Assembly: GCF_003258835.1 (NCBI RefSeq) | Contig: NZ_NPEV01000002.1 | Location: 1 to 64,000 of the forward strand | Direction of reading: 5' to 3' | Source: Rhodobium orientis | GTDB taxonomy: Bacteria > Pseudomonadota > Alphaproteobacteria > Rhizobiales > Rhodobiaceae | Length of the DNA stretch: 64,000 nucleotides | In this document: positions 17,127 to 26,656 of the stretch, one piece after another | Numbering within the stretch: position 1 is the stretch's first letter | Layout of the letters: each line of letters starts with the position of its first letter | Position numbers and translations under genes: made by a program | Notes under the pieces: model-generated | What the model was told of the DNA's origin: nothing | What the model saw: only the letters and a program-made list of their open reading frames with translations | Database searches by the model: none

Positions 17127-18379
17127 CCCGCCCCGTCGGCATCGAGGCCATGAACGTCTTCGGCGGCGTGGCCTTTCTCGACGTCCGCGAACTCTGCGAC
17201 CATCGCGGCCTCGACATGCCGCGCTTTGAAAACCTGCTGATGCAGGAAAAGTCTGTCGCGCTGCCCTACGAGGACCCGGTCACCTTCGCCGTCAACGCCG
17301 CCAAGCCGCTCCTCGACGCCATGACGCCGGCGGAGCGCACGCGCATCGAGATGGTCGTCACCTGCACGGAGTCGGGGATAGATTTCGGCAAGTCCCTCAG
17401 CACCTACCTCCATCGCTATCTCGACCTGCCGTCCAACTGCCGGCTCTTTGAAATAAAACAGGCCTGCTATTCCGGCGCCGCCGGCCTGCAGATGGCGGCG
17501 AACTTCGTGCTGTCCGGCACGTCGCCCGGGGGTAAAGTTCTGGTCGTCACCACGGACATCTCCCGCTTTGCCCTCGCCGATGCGGGGGCCGTCGAGGAAT
17601 GGGCCTATTCGGAGCCGAGTTCCGGCGCGGGTGCCGTTGCCATGGTGATCTCCGACACCCCGCACATCCTTGCGCTGGACGCCGGCGCCTACGGCAACCA
17701 TGCCTTTGAGGTGATGGACACCTGCCGGCCGGGGCCGGACACCGAGGCGGGGGATGCCGACCTCTCCCTGATGGCCTATCTCGATTGCGCGGCGGGCGCG
17801 GTCGGGGATTACCTGCGCCGGGTCGAGGGGGCGGATTTCAGGGAGAGCTTTTCCCAGCTTTGCTTCCACACCCCCTTTGGCGGCATGGTGAAGGGCGCGC
17901 ACCGGCATCTGATGCGCAAGCTCTACAAGGCAAAACCCGACGAAATCGCCGGGGATTTCGAGGTCCGCCTCGGCCCCAGCCTTTCCTACGGCAAGCGCGT
18001 CGGCAACACCGCCGGCGGCTCGGTCTTCGTCGCCCTTGCCGGCACCATCGACACGGCGGGGATAGACGCGCCCGTGCGCATCGGCCTCTTTTCCTACGGG
18101 TCCGGCTGCTGCTCGGAGTTCTTTTCCGGCGTTGCAGGACCGGAGAGCGCGGCGCGGCTGGGGGGCATGGGGATTTCGGCAGAATTCGATAAGCGCTACC
18201 GGCTGTCGATTGCCGAGTACGAGCGGCTGCTTGCCGGCGATGCTGTCGTGCGCTTCGGCACCAAGGACGCCGAGCTCGACCACCAGATCATCCCTGGAGC
18301 CTGGCCGGCGGACGGGGCGGGAACGCGGCTTGTCCTCGACAAGGTCGTCGGCTACCACAGGCACTATATCTGGGTCTGA
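17123..18379 (+). CDS. HMG-CoA synthase homologue for beta-branching (HCS)
   Basis: A 418-residue hydroxymethylglutaryl-CoA synthase homologue. In trans-AT systems it adds an acetyl group from a donor ACP onto the beta-ketone of the growing chain. The catalytic Cys is C115 in EIKQACYSGAAG; the His lies in CFHTPFGGMVKGAH. The ATG at 17123 overlaps the P450 stop. It is followed by a donor ACP, a decarboxylase KS and an ECH, the complete standard cassette. The acceptor is expected to be the tandem ACP pair with the beta-branching Trp flag in module 5 of the first PKS (46412-46920). Confidence 0.95.
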   Translation: MTRPVGIEAMNVFGGVAFLDVRELCDHRGLDMPRFENLLMQEKSVALPYEDPVTFAVNAAKPLLDAMTPAERTRIEMVVTCTESGIDFGKSLSTYLHRYLDLPSNCRLFEIKQACYSGAAGLQMAANFVLSGTSPGGKVLVVTTDISRFALADAGAVEEWAYSEPSSGAGAVAMVISDTPHILALDAGAYGNHAFEVMDTCRPGPDTEAGDADLSLMAYLDCAAGAVGDYLRRVEGADFRESFSQLCFHTPFGGMVKGAHRHLMRKLYKAKPDEIAGDFEVRLGPSLSYGKRVGNTAGGSVFVALAGTIDTAGIDAPVRIGLFSYGSGCCSEFFSGVAGPESAARLGGMGISAEFDKRYRLSIAEYERLLAGDAVVRFGTKDAELDHQIIPGAWPADGAGTRLVLDKVVGYHRHYIWV

Positions 18380-18421
18380 CCGACCCCGAGCCCAGCGGGC
18401 ATAAAGAGGACGGCACACCCC

Positions 18422-18667
18422 TTGGACAGCGACCAGATCGTCGACATCATCATTGGCGAAATCCGCGAGACCGTCCCGGAACTTGCCGACCGTCCCATCG
18501 GCCGCGGCGATTCCATGGCCGACCTTGGCGTCGATTCCATCGAGCGCAGCGAGATCATCCTGGCGACCCTGGAAGCCGTCGGCCTGAAGGTGCCCATGGT
18601 CCAGCTTCACGGCCCGCGCAATATCGGCGAGCTCGCCGACCTCATCGATGCCAAGAAAAGCGGCTGA
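18422..18667 (+). CDS. Discrete acyl carrier protein (donor ACP of the HCS cassette)
   Basis: An 81-residue stand-alone ACP with the phosphopantetheine Ser in LGVDSIERSE. It starts with TTG at 18422, preceded by AAAGAGG. It lies between the HCS and the decarboxylative KS, the usual position of the donor ACP that carries malonyl and then acetyl for beta-branching. The start of the KS gene overlaps its last 20 bases. It is distinct in sequence from the discrete ACP at 22609, which belongs with the amidotransferase. Confidence 0.9.
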   Translation: MDSDQIVDIIIGEIRETVPELADRPIGRGDSMADLGVDSIERSEIILATLEAVGLKVPMVQLHGPRNIGELADLIDAKKSG

Positions 18668-19880
18668 CCCGATCCGCTTTGCGGGGATAGGCGTCGCCTC
18701 CGGCCTCGGCCATGGCAGGGCGGCGTTCCGGGAGGGCCTGTTCGCCGGTCGCAACGTCTTTTCGGAGTTGAAGCGCGAGGGGAGGGAGGCGCCGGAAGGC
18801 GAACAACCCTTCCTCGGCGTGGAAATGCCCGAGCCGCCGGCGGTGCTGCCCCCTAGGGTCGATCGCACTGCGACCCTGACGGGTCGGGTCGCCGCATCGG
18901 TGCTGGCCGAGGCCTGGGAGGATGCTGGGCTCGACGCGATCGCCCCCGAACGCATCGGCCTTGTCGTCGGCGGCAGCAATCTGGCGACGCGGGAACGGGC
19001 GCTGGCACTCGTCGAATATTGGGAAAAACGCGCCTTCGTGCGCCCGCGCCACGGGCACATGTTCCTCGACACCGATCTCTGCGGGCTCTGCACGGCGGCC
19101 TTTCCGATCCGCGGCTTTGCCATGACGGTCGGCGGGGCGTCGGCGAGCGGCGCGGTCGCCATCGTAGAGGCGCGGAACGCCATCCGTTCCGGCCGGGTCG
19201 ATGCCTGTATCGCCCTCGGCGCGATGCAGGATCTCGGCGGCCACGACCTGCAGGCTCTGAGGGCGCTTGGCGCCATGGGCTCGGATCGCTTTTCCGATGT
19301 TCCCGAAAAAGCCTGCCGGCCGATGGACGCCGACCATGACGGTTTTCTTTACGGCGAGGCGGCCGCCGCTTTGGTCCTTTGCCGGGAAAGTGTTGGCCTG
19401 TCGAAGACCTACGGCACGCTCCTCGGCGCGGCATCGATTGCTGACGGCACCCGCGGGCCGGAGCCCAATCACGAAGGCCAGATCCGCGCGGCGAGGATGG
19501 CGCTGGCCGAGGCCGGGCTCGCCGCCGCCGATATCGATCACGTGAACGGCCACGCCACCGGCACGCCGTCGGGCGACGATACCGAGCTTGAGACCTACCG
19601 CGCGCTTGGCCTGCACCACACCCGCATCAACGCCACGAAATCGATCCTCGGCCACGGCCTCGCAGCCGCCGGCGCCATCGAGACCGCCGCCGTGCTGGTC
19701 CAGATGGCGGAGGGTCGTTTGCACCCGACCCGCAATCTCGAAACGCCGATCGACCCGGGTTTCAAATGGGTCGGCGTCGCGCCCGTCGAGCAAAAAATCG
19801 GCCACGCGCTGAAATTTTCCTTCGGCTTCGGCGGGGTGAACGCCGCGCTGGTCATCGGTGCGCCGGAGGCGAGTCGATGA
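18648..19880 (+). CDS. Decarboxylative ketosynthase homologue (Cys to Ser)
   Basis: A 410-residue FabF-like KS. At the active site the nucleophile Cys is replaced by Ser165 (VGGASASGAV), while both His motifs remain (NGHATGT and LGHGLAA). This is the known signature of the beta-branching cassette enzyme that decarboxylates malonyl on the donor ACP to acetyl and cannot condense. The ATG at 18648 overlaps the ACP gene by 20 bases, and its stop overlaps the ECH start (ATGA). Expression is therefore tied to its partners. Confidence 0.93.
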   Translation: MPRKAADPIRFAGIGVASGLGHGRAAFREGLFAGRNVFSELKREGREAPEGEQPFLGVEMPEPPAVLPPRVDRTATLTGRVAASVLAEAWEDAGLDAIAPERIGLVVGGSNLATRERALALVEYWEKRAFVRPRHGHMFLDTDLCGLCTAAFPIRGFAMTVGGASASGAVAIVEARNAIRSGRVDACIALGAMQDLGGHDLQALRALGAMGSDRFSDVPEKACRPMDADHDGFLYGEAAAALVLCRESVGLSKTYGTLLGAASIADGTRGPEPNHEGQIRAARMALAEAGLAAADIDHVNGHATGTPSGDDTELETYRALGLHHTRINATKSILGHGLAAAGAIETAAVLVQMAEGRLHPTRNLETPIDPGFKWVGVAPVEQKIGHALKFSFGFGGVNAALVIGAPEASR

Positions 19881-20635
19881 CGTTCGAGACCCTGAAGGTG
19901 ACGACGGACGGAAATGTATGCCGGATCGTCTTCGACCGGCCCAACGCCGGCAATGCGCTAAACGCAAAGCTCATCGCGGAATGCGCCGAAATCGTCGCGC
20001 GGTGTACCGCCGAGGACAGCCCCGTCACGGTGGTCGCGATTGAGGGCGGCCCTGAGGTCTTCTGCGCCGGCGGCGATTTCGAGGCGGTCTCCGACAGCGG
20101 CTCGGCCGGCGATCCTGCCCCGCTCTACGATCTCTGGCAGGCGCTTGCCGACGGGCCGGTCGTCACCGTCAGCCTGGTGCGCGGGCGGGTCAATGCCGGC
20201 GGCGTCGGTTTCCTGGCCGCGTCCGACATCGTCATTGCCGAGGAAAGCGCCCGGATCGGCCTTTCCGAACTGCTGTTCGGGCTTTATCCGGCCTGCGTTC
20301 TCCCCTTCCTCATCCGCCGCATCGGCCGCCAGCGCGCCAACTACATGACGCTGATGACGCGGCCGCTCAGTGCCGCGGAGGCGCGGGACGCCGGCCTCGT
20401 CGACGTCGTCGCGGAGAATGCCGAACGCGCCTTCCGCCAGCATCTCGCCCGCCTGACGCTCCTGAAAAAACCGGCCATTGCCCGCTACAAGGCCTACCTT
20501 TCGGCCTGCCGGGGCGAGCCCGTCGCCGACCGGGAGGCGGCCCTTGCCGCCAACCGGGAAATGTTCCGCGATCCGGAGGTGCGTGCAAGCATCCGCCGCT
20601 ACGTCACCGAGCTGAAGCTTCCCTGGGAAGATTGA
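19877..20635 (+). CDS. Enoyl-CoA hydratase homologue ECH1 (beta-branch dehydratase)
   Basis: A 252-residue crotonase-fold protein. It contains the FGLYPACVLPFL block typical of PksH/PedL-like ECH1 enzymes, which dehydrate the HMG-like intermediate on the ACP. The oxyanion-hole segments CAGGDFE and GRVNAGGVGFLA are present. It completes the HCS, ACP, KS, ECH set. The following decarboxylation (ECH2) is probably supplied by the second ECH domain inside the first PKS (45618-46360). It overlaps the convergent amidotransferase gene by 32 bases. Confidence 0.93.
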   Translation: MTFETLKVTTDGNVCRIVFDRPNAGNALNAKLIAECAEIVARCTAEDSPVTVVAIEGGPEVFCAGGDFEAVSDSGSAGDPAPLYDLWQALADGPVVTVSLVRGRVNAGGVGFLAASDIVIAEESARIGLSELLFGLYPACVLPFLIRRIGRQRANYMTLMTRPLSAAEARDAGLVDVVAENAERAFRQHLARLTLLKKPAIARYKAYLSACRGEPVADREAALAANREMFRDPEVRASIRRYVTELKLPWED

Positions 20636-22598
20636 CCTCGGCCCGGCGCGCGGTGAGGTCGACGGCCTTGTCGAGCGGCGGCAGGACGGAGGCCGACAGC
20701 CCCTCGCGCCGGACGAAGGCCCGGTCGAGAAGCGCGATGGAGATGAGATAGAGGAAGGTCTGGTTTTCCTTGGTGCTGATCTCTGCCGCCGGCTTCGTCA
20801 GCACCTTGTTGGCCAGACGTGAGGCAAATTTCGGCTCCAGGAACGGCAGCTTGGACAGCTCGTCCGCGCTCAGCACCAGGTCCAGATAGTCCGGCTTCTC
20901 GGCCGCAAAGGCGGCCGCGTCCGGCGCCCGGTACGGGAATTTGCGCTTGTCGGTGATGGCGTCGGGCACCCGGCCCCTGAACGCCTCGCGCAGCAGCCGC
21001 TTTTCGACAAAACCGTCGTCGAATTTGAGGTTCACCGAGGTGGCGAGCGCAAAGACTTCCGGATCGAGGAACGGGCAGCGGTTCTCCACTCCGTGGGCAA
21101 GGCTCATGCGCTCGCCCTGGGTGGACAGCAGGTAGCCCGGGAGGAGGGTCTTGTATTCCAGCCACTGCGCCTTTTCGACCGGCGACAGGCGCTCGTATCC
21201 GGGCGCATTGGCGACGAGTTCGGAAATCGCCCGGAACGGATCTCCCTTGTCTTTCATCAGGCGGGCGGAGAACTGGCCGTTCTGGAACCTGAGCTCGTGG
21301 GAAAAGAGGCCGGGCATCTTTTCCTCTGAAAACTGCGCATAGAGCCCGGTGACGGCGGCGCTGTCCTCCGGCCCGTAATGCGAGAGATGCGGGTAGAGCC
21401 GGGCGAGCCGCGGGCCGCGGATCTCGTCGGGCAGCTCGCGCCAGGCGGCGCGCAGCAGCGTTTCCTTGAAGAGGTCGTAGCCGAGGAACGCTTCGTCGGC
21501 GCCTTCGCCGCTGAGGATGACCTTGATGCCTTCCGCCTTCGTGCGCTGTGACAGCAGATACATCGGCACGAAGGCGCTGCGGAAGGCCGGCACCTCGGCA
21601 TGAAAGACCGCCTCGGGCGTGGCGTTGGCGATGTCCACATGGCGGATGCGCTCGGCGTGGTGCGAGGTGCCGAGATGCTCTGCGACGAGCCGCTGCTCGG
21701 CGGATTCGTCGAATTCGGCGTCCTCGAATTCGACAGAGAAGGTGGAGAGAGGCTTCGATGCGAAATCCCGGGCAAGGGCCGCGACGATCGCCGAATCGAC
21801 GCCGCCGCTGAGATAGACGCCGACCTCCACGTCGCTGCGCAAACGCAGTTCGACGCTGCGCGACAGCCGCGCGCGGATCGCCTCCAACGCTTCCTCTTCG
21901 CTCTCCACCTTGGGCCCGATGTCGAAGCGGAGCGCGTCGTAGGTGCGGGTGGCCAACGTCCCGTCCTTGACGGAAAGATACTCGCCCATGGCAAGGCTCT
22001 TGATGCCGAAAAAGCCGGACTGCTCCGGCAGCGGCGTCCATTGGGCAAGGATGGAGGAGAGCTGGTCCGGGTCCTGCTCGAAGGAAAAGCCGGGAACGGC
22101 CAGGAACGCCTTCATCTCCGAGGCGAACAGCACCGTATCGCCGCGGATGGCGTAATAGAGCGGGCGCTTGCCGAAGCGGTCGCGGGCAAGGAAGAGGTCG
22201 CCCGTCTCGGCATCGTAGAGCGCAAAGGCAAAGCCGCCATTGAAGCGCGTCAGGCAGTCCGGCCCCCAGGCGATCCAGGCGGCAAGCACCACTTCCGTGT
22301 CGCAGGTGGTCCGGAACGAAAAGCCGCGCGCTTCCAGCGTCGCCCTCAGTTCCCGGTAATTGTAGATCTCGCCATTATAGCAGAGCCAATAGCGCCCGCT
22401 CGCATCGCCGAAGGGCTGGGCGCCGCCGGCCGGATCGAGGATCGCCAGCCGCACGGTCCCCATGGCGAGGCCGTTGTCGACCAGGGTGCCGTAGCCGTCC
22501 GGCCCGCGATGGGCGATGCGCGAGAGCATGCCGCGGATGTCGGCGCCGAGCGCTTCGGCCGGCCGGTTGGGTTTGAGGATGCCGGCGATGCCGCACAT
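20604..22598 (-). CDS. Asparagine-synthetase-like amidotransferase (AmT)
   Basis: A 664-residue class II glutamine amidotransferase with a synthetase domain. The N-terminus is MCGIAG, so Cys2 is the glutaminase nucleophile, which fixes the start at 22598. The ATP-pyrophosphatase loop is SGGVDS at 264-269. In glutarimide polyketide pathways a homologue turns malonyl-ACP into malonamyl-ACP, the starter that later closes into the imide ring. Here the gene directly follows a discrete ACP, 10 bases upstream on the same strand, as expected for that role. Terminal amide formation in pederin- or psymberin-type pathways is the main alternative. Confidence 0.93.
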   Translation of the reverse strand: MCGIAGILKPNRPAEALGADIRGMLSRIAHRGPDGYGTLVDNGLAMGTVRLAILDPAGGAQPFGDASGRYWLCYNGEIYNYRELRATLEARGFSFRTTCDTEVVLAAWIAWGPDCLTRFNGGFAFALYDAETGDLFLARDRFGKRPLYYAIRGDTVLFASEMKAFLAVPGFSFEQDPDQLSSILAQWTPLPEQSGFFGIKSLAMGEYLSVKDGTLATRTYDALRFDIGPKVESEEEALEAIRARLSRSVELRLRSDVEVGVYLSGGVDSAIVAALARDFASKPLSTFSVEFEDAEFDESAEQRLVAEHLGTSHHAERIRHVDIANATPEAVFHAEVPAFRSAFVPMYLLSQRTKAEGIKVILSGEGADEAFLGYDLFKETLLRAAWRELPDEIRGPRLARLYPHLSHYGPEDSAAVTGLYAQFSEEKMPGLFSHELRFQNGQFSARLMKDKGDPFRAISELVANAPGYERLSPVEKAQWLEYKTLLPGYLLSTQGERMSLAHGVENRCPFLDPEVFALATSVNLKFDDGFVEKRLLREAFRGRVPDAITDKRKFPYRAPDAAAFAAEKPDYLDLVLSADELSKLPFLEPKFASRLANKVLTKPAAEISTKENQTFLYLISIALLDRAFVRREGLSASVLPPLDKAVDLTARRAEVNLPREASAR

Positions 22599-22608
22599 GA
22601 GCCCGGCC

Positions 22609-22863
22609 TCAGGCGCTTGCGGTGCCGCGTTGCGACACCTTTTCGGCCACCGCCGCCTCGATCTGCGTCAGGCTGACCATGACGCCGCCGGTCATCTCCT
22701 TTTCGGAGAATTTGATGCCGTATTCCTTCTCCAGGAAGCGGATGAGCTGGATGTAGCCGAAGGAGTCCATCACGCCTTCCTTGAAGAGGTCGGAGCTCTC
22801 CGGAAAGGTCTCGTCGAACTCGATCAGGAACTGTTCTTCGATGAAGTCGCGAATCCTGCTCAT
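22609..22863 (-). CDS. Discrete acyl carrier protein paired with the amidotransferase
   Basis: An 84-residue stand-alone ACP with the carrier Ser in GVMDSFGYIQL. Its start is ATG at 22863; a longer in-frame reading to 23037 adds only low-complexity sequence. It is the first gene of a two-gene unit with the amidotransferase. Such an ACP would hold malonyl while the amidotransferase makes malonamyl, and would hand it to KS1 of the first PKS, which has no loading ACP of its own. Confidence 0.9.
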   Translation of the reverse strand: MSRIRDFIEEQFLIEFDETFPESSDLFKEGVMDSFGYIQLIRFLEKEYGIKFSEKEMTGGVMVSLTQIEAAVAEKVSQRGTASA

Positions 22864-23377
22864 GGGCCTCGATATCGCCTGATACCCGAAGTCGTCTGAC
22901 TGTGACGGCGCGTCGCCTTGAGAACTGTCTTGGGGTGATTCTCTTGAGGTGCGGCCGCCCGATAAGGCTAGCCAATCGCCGGGGTGAGGGCGAGGGGATA
23001 TCCGGCCGAAAGTGCTCCCGCCAACAGAAAACGCCATGATTCCACCCCTATTGCGGGAGGGATTGGCGGCCGCAGGCTGAGGTCCTCAAAAGTATCCGGC
23101 GTATGCATCGAGTGACGTTATCCACAAGGCAGTTATGGCGCCGAATTGATGTGGATGCGATGCCGGTTCGGCTTGCGCGGGTCAAGGTAGCTGCCTAGCA
23201 TTATCCGAACCCGGCAGATGCGTTTTCCGAGAACGAGATTGCGGCGCGTCCGGCACCGCAGACCGTCCGCCCGTTGGCGGGCGGACGTATCGCCGGCCGG
23301 ACAATCCGTCGGCGCGGCACGGGCGGGACAACAGCGCGGTCCGCGGGGGAGAACACGCCGAACATGGCAGGTGTTGA
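22864..23377. promoter_or_regulatory. Divergent promoter region of the PKS cluster
   Basis: A 514-base region between the leftward ACP/amidotransferase pair and the rightward exporter/AT-ER/PKS genes. It is the only sizeable non-coding gap inside the PKS cluster, so it must hold the promoters for both directions. A weak sigma-70-like candidate for the rightward unit is TTGCGC (23173) and TAGCAT (23196) at 17-base spacing. No clear operator or riboswitch is seen, and no cluster-specific regulator is encoded in the window. Confidence 0.45.
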
Positions 23378-25009
23378 ATGAATATCCTCCGCCTGCTCCA
23401 GGGCGGGCCGCCGGCAAGCCGTCGCTTCCTCTTCGCCATCACCTCGTTCACGGGCCTCGGCAATGCCGGCCTCATCGGCCTCATCAACCAGGCCGCCGAG
23501 CAGTCGCTGCTCGGCGCCAAGGTCGGCGCGCAGCTTCTGATCGTCTATGCGCTGACGCTCGCCTTCTTCCTCGTCTCCAACCGCACCTCCCTGCACCAGG
23601 CGAACCGCTACGTGCAGCAGAGGCTGGAGGCGACGCGGCGGCGCATCGTCACCAAGATCCGCCGCGCCGATTTGCGGACGCTGGAGCGCCTCGGCCAGGG
23701 CGACATCTACATCACGGTCGCCCAGGAGACCGACCACCTCTCCCAGACCCTGCCGCTCCTCATCGGCGCCGCCCAGAGCGCCTTCGTGCTGGTCTTTTTG
23801 CTGCTCTATATCGCGACCCTGTCGCTGATCTCCTTTGCCGTCGTCGCCGGCGTCACGGCCCTCGGCCTCAGCATCTTCGTCATCCGCCAAAGGGCGCTCA
23901 CGGCATCGCTCGCCGCGGTCCACTATCGCGAGGCGGAGATGCTGGACAGCCTCTCCCACTTCACCCTCGGCTTCCAGGAAATCCGCCTCAACGCCGACCG
24001 CAATGACGGCCTCTTTGCCCATTTTTCCGAGGTCGCCGACCGGCTGAAGGACGAGGTCATCGCCATCGGCGGGCGCTGGGTGGCGCTCCTGCAATTCTCC
24101 AACGCCTTTATTTTCCTCCTCGTCGGTGTCGTTGTCTTCGTGCTGCCGGCGTTCTTTGCCGGCTATACGGACACCATCTACAAGATTACCGCCGCCTCAG
24201 TGTTTGCCATAGGCCCCGTCGCTGCGATCACCTCCGTCGTCAGGCTCATCGGCCGCGCCGAGGCCGGCCTCGGCCATGTCTACGCGCTGGAAGAAAAGCT
24301 CGACGAGAACGCGCCCGGTGCTGCGGAAAAAAAGCCCCGCGAGCGCTCGCCGTTCCGGGATTTCCAGACCATCGAGCTTGCGGGAACGACGTTCCGGTAT
24401 GTCGACGGCGCCGGGCTGACGACCTTCACCGCCGGCCCTCTCGATTTCACGCTGAGGCGCGGCGAGACCGTCTTCATGACTGGCGGCAACGGTAGCGGCA
24501 AGTCGACGGCGCTGAAGCTCATCTGCGGCCTCTACCGGCCCGACGGCGGCCGCATCCTCTGCGACGGCACCGAAATCGATTCAAGCAACCGCCAGCAGTA
24601 CCGCGAGATCTTTTCCGGCGTCTTCACTGACTTCCACCTCTTCGACCGGCTCTACGGCATCGACGCCGATCCGGAGGACGTCGCCCGCCTCATCGCCCGC
24701 ATGGAGCTCTCCGACAAGGTCGATTTCGCAAAGGGTCGCTTTTCGACAAGCGACCTCTCCACCGGCCAGCGCAAGCGCCTCGCCATGATCGTCGCCCTGC
24801 TGGAGGACCGGGAGGTCTATCTGTTCGACGAATGGGCGGCCGACCAGGACGCCCATTTCCGCGAGGTTTTTTATGGCGAGATGCTCGCCGACTTCAAAGC
24901 CCGCGGCAAGACGGTCGTCGCCGTCACCCATGACGACCACTACTGGGACCGCTGCGACCGCCGCGTTGCCCTCGACCTCGGCATGATCACCAGTGGGGAG
25001 GGCGTCTGA
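23378..25009 (+). CDS. ABC exporter (cyclic-peptide-transporter type), first copy
   Basis: A 543-residue half-size ABC exporter with an N-terminal six-helix membrane domain (about 1-310) and a C-terminal ATPase. Walker A is GGNGSGKST at 369-377, the signature is LSTGQRKRLA, Walker B reads VYLFDEWAADQD and the switch is VTHDD. The LSTGQRKRLA and DEWAADQD variants are typical of the SyrD/PvdE group that exports peptides and siderophores. It lies 3 bases before a paralogue, so the two probably form a heterodimer that exports the polyketide and gives self-resistance. Confidence 0.92.
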   Translation: MNILRLLQGGPPASRRFLFAITSFTGLGNAGLIGLINQAAEQSLLGAKVGAQLLIVYALTLAFFLVSNRTSLHQANRYVQQRLEATRRRIVTKIRRADLRTLERLGQGDIYITVAQETDHLSQTLPLLIGAAQSAFVLVFLLLYIATLSLISFAVVAGVTALGLSIFVIRQRALTASLAAVHYREAEMLDSLSHFTLGFQEIRLNADRNDGLFAHFSEVADRLKDEVIAIGGRWVALLQFSNAFIFLLVGVVVFVLPAFFAGYTDTIYKITAASVFAIGPVAAITSVVRLIGRAEAGLGHVYALEEKLDENAPGAAEKKPRERSPFRDFQTIELAGTTFRYVDGAGLTTFTAGPLDFTLRRGETVFMTGGNGSGKSTALKLICGLYRPDGGRILCDGTEIDSSNRQQYREIFSGVFTDFHLFDRLYGIDADPEDVARLIARMELSDKVDFAKGRFSTSDLSTGQRKRLAMIVALLEDREVYLFDEWAADQDAHFREVFYGEMLADFKARGKTVVAVTHDDHYWDRCDRRVALDLGMITSGEGV

Positions 25010-25012
25010 ACC

Positions 25013-26656
25013 ATGGCGATCGTCGACTTCATCCGCGGCGCCGATCCGCGCCAGCTCCGCATCATGTTCCTGCTGACGCTCGTTGCCGGCCTCGCCAACG
25101 CGACCCTCATCGTCGTCATCACCAAGGTCGCGGAAACGGTCTCCAATGCCGGCACCCCAGGCGTTTGGGCCTGGCTCGCCTTTGCCGGCGCCTTTCTCCT
25201 CTATTACGGCGCCAACCAGATCGCGCTGGTGCGTTCCATGGCGATCATCGAGGACCTCCTCAACAAGAAGCGCCTGGAGATCGCCGACCGGCTGCGCCGC
25301 TCCGAGCTTCTGGTCGCCGACCGGCTCGGCCGCGGCCGGCTCTACAATCTCGTCGCCAAGGAGACCAACCACCTGTCGGTGACCTTCCCGCTGATCGTCG
25401 ATGCCGTCCAGCAGACGGTGCTGCTCGCCGTCGCGCTCGTCTACCTGCTCTATCTCTCGCCGGCGGCGTTCGCCGTGTTCCTGGCGACCGTGCTTGCCGG
25501 CATCCTCGGCTACAAGGCCATCGACAGCCGCTACCGGGAGATATTGCGGCTCGTCGAACGCATGCAGGCCGAACTGCTCGACGCCATCACCGACATCATC
25601 CGCGGCGCCAAGGAACTGCGCCTCAACACCAGGCGCAGCGACGCCGTCGCCGCGGCCTACCGCAAGCGCTCCAACATCCTGGAGCGGCTGATGGTGCGCT
25701 CGGTCGAGCACTGGGTGTCGCTGATCCTCCTCGGCGGCCTCACCACCTTTGTCATGCTCGGCGTCGTCGCCTTCGCCTTTCCCGGCTACGTCACCGGCCA
25801 CAACACCATCATCTTCCAGCTCGTGCCGGTGCTGCTGTTCTGCATGGGCACGCTGACCAAGACCGTCGCCCAGTCGCCCATGTTCATGCGCGCCGAGGTC
25901 GGGCTGAACGCGATCCTGGCCATCGATACCGAACTCTCCGAGGCCTCCTCCATCGGCCCCGACGAGGCGCGCCGCCAGGCCCGCGCCTTCCTCGATTTCT
26001 CCACCATCTCCTTCAACGGCATCCGCTTCAGCTACGACCGCAACGACCCGGAGGCCTATACGGTCGGGCCCCTCGACCTCGGCCTGACCCGCGGCGAGAT
26101 CGTCTTCCTGGTCGGTGGCAATGGCAGCGGCAAGTCGACGGCGTTGAAGATGATGACCGGGCTCTATCCGCTCGATGCCGGCTGGATCGGCGTCGACGCC
26201 GCGGCTGTTGCAGGCAGTGCCCGTGCCGGCTACCGCGAGCTTTTCGCCTCCGTCTTCGTCGACCTCCACCTCTTCGACCGGCTCTACGGCATGGAGGACG
26301 CCGACCCCGGCAGGGTCAACCGGCTGATCGCGGAATGGGGGCTCGCAGGCAAGGTCACCTTCGAGGACGGCCGCTTCAACCAGCTCCACCTGTCGACGGG
26401 CCAGCGCAAGCGCCTGGCGCTGATCGCCGCCGTCGTCGAGGACCGGCCGATCTATGTCTTCGACGAATGGTCGGCCGAGCAGGACGTGGACTATCGCGAG
26501 CATTTCTACACCACCTTCCTGCCGGCCCTGAGGGACCAGGGAAAGCTGGTGATCGCCACCTCCCACGATGAAAAATACTGGGGTGTTGCCGACCGCGTGG
26601 TCAAGCTGGACCTCGGCCGCATCGAATGGATCAGGACGGGGGCGGACGCGCGATGA
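25013..26656 (+). CDS. ABC exporter (cyclic-peptide-transporter type), second copy
   Basis: A 547-residue half-size exporter paralogous to the preceding gene, with Walker A GGNGSGKST at 368-376, signature LSTGQRKRLA, Walker B IYVFDEWSAEQD and switch ATSHDEK. Both copies keep all catalytic motifs, so neither is an obviously dead half. The stop overlaps the start of the AT-ER gene (ATGA at 26653), which ties the transporter pair to the PKS operon. The substrate is inferred to be the cluster product. Confidence 0.92.
   Translation: MAIVDFIRGADPRQLRIMFLLTLVAGLANATLIVVITKVAETVSNAGTPGVWAWLAFAGAFLLYYGANQIALVRSMAIIEDLLNKKRLEIADRLRRSELLVADRLGRGRLYNLVAKETNHLSVTFPLIVDAVQQTVLLAVALVYLLYLSPAAFAVFLATVLAGILGYKAIDSRYREILRLVERMQAELLDAITDIIRGAKELRLNTRRSDAVAAAYRKRSNILERLMVRSVEHWVSLILLGGLTTFVMLGVVAFAFPGYVTGHNTIIFQLVPVLLFCMGTLTKTVAQSPMFMRAEVGLNAILAIDTELSEASSIGPDEARRQARAFLDFSTISFNGIRFSYDRNDPEAYTVGPLDLGLTRGEIVFLVGGNGSGKSTALKMMTGLYPLDAGWIGVDAAAVAGSARAGYRELFASVFVDLHLFDRLYGMEDADPGRVNRLIAEWGLAGKVTFEDGRFNQLHLSTGQRKRLALIAAVVEDRPIYVFDEWSAEQDVDYREHFYTTFLPALRDQGKLVIATSHDEKYWGVADRVVKLDLGRIEWIRTGADAR

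Noticed and set aside
16214-19276. Long open frame on the minus strand opposite the P450, HCS and ACP genes
   Set aside because: Its translation is low-complexity Arg/Ala/Gly-rich with no recognisable domain. Long antisense frames are common opposite high-GC coding sequence. The same applies to those at 36805-39837, 39883-42852 and 53594-56656.
22864-23037. N-terminal extension of the amidotransferase-linked ACP
   Set aside because: The added 58 residues are low-complexity and unlike ACP N-termini; the ATG at 22863 gives a normal 84-residue ACP.
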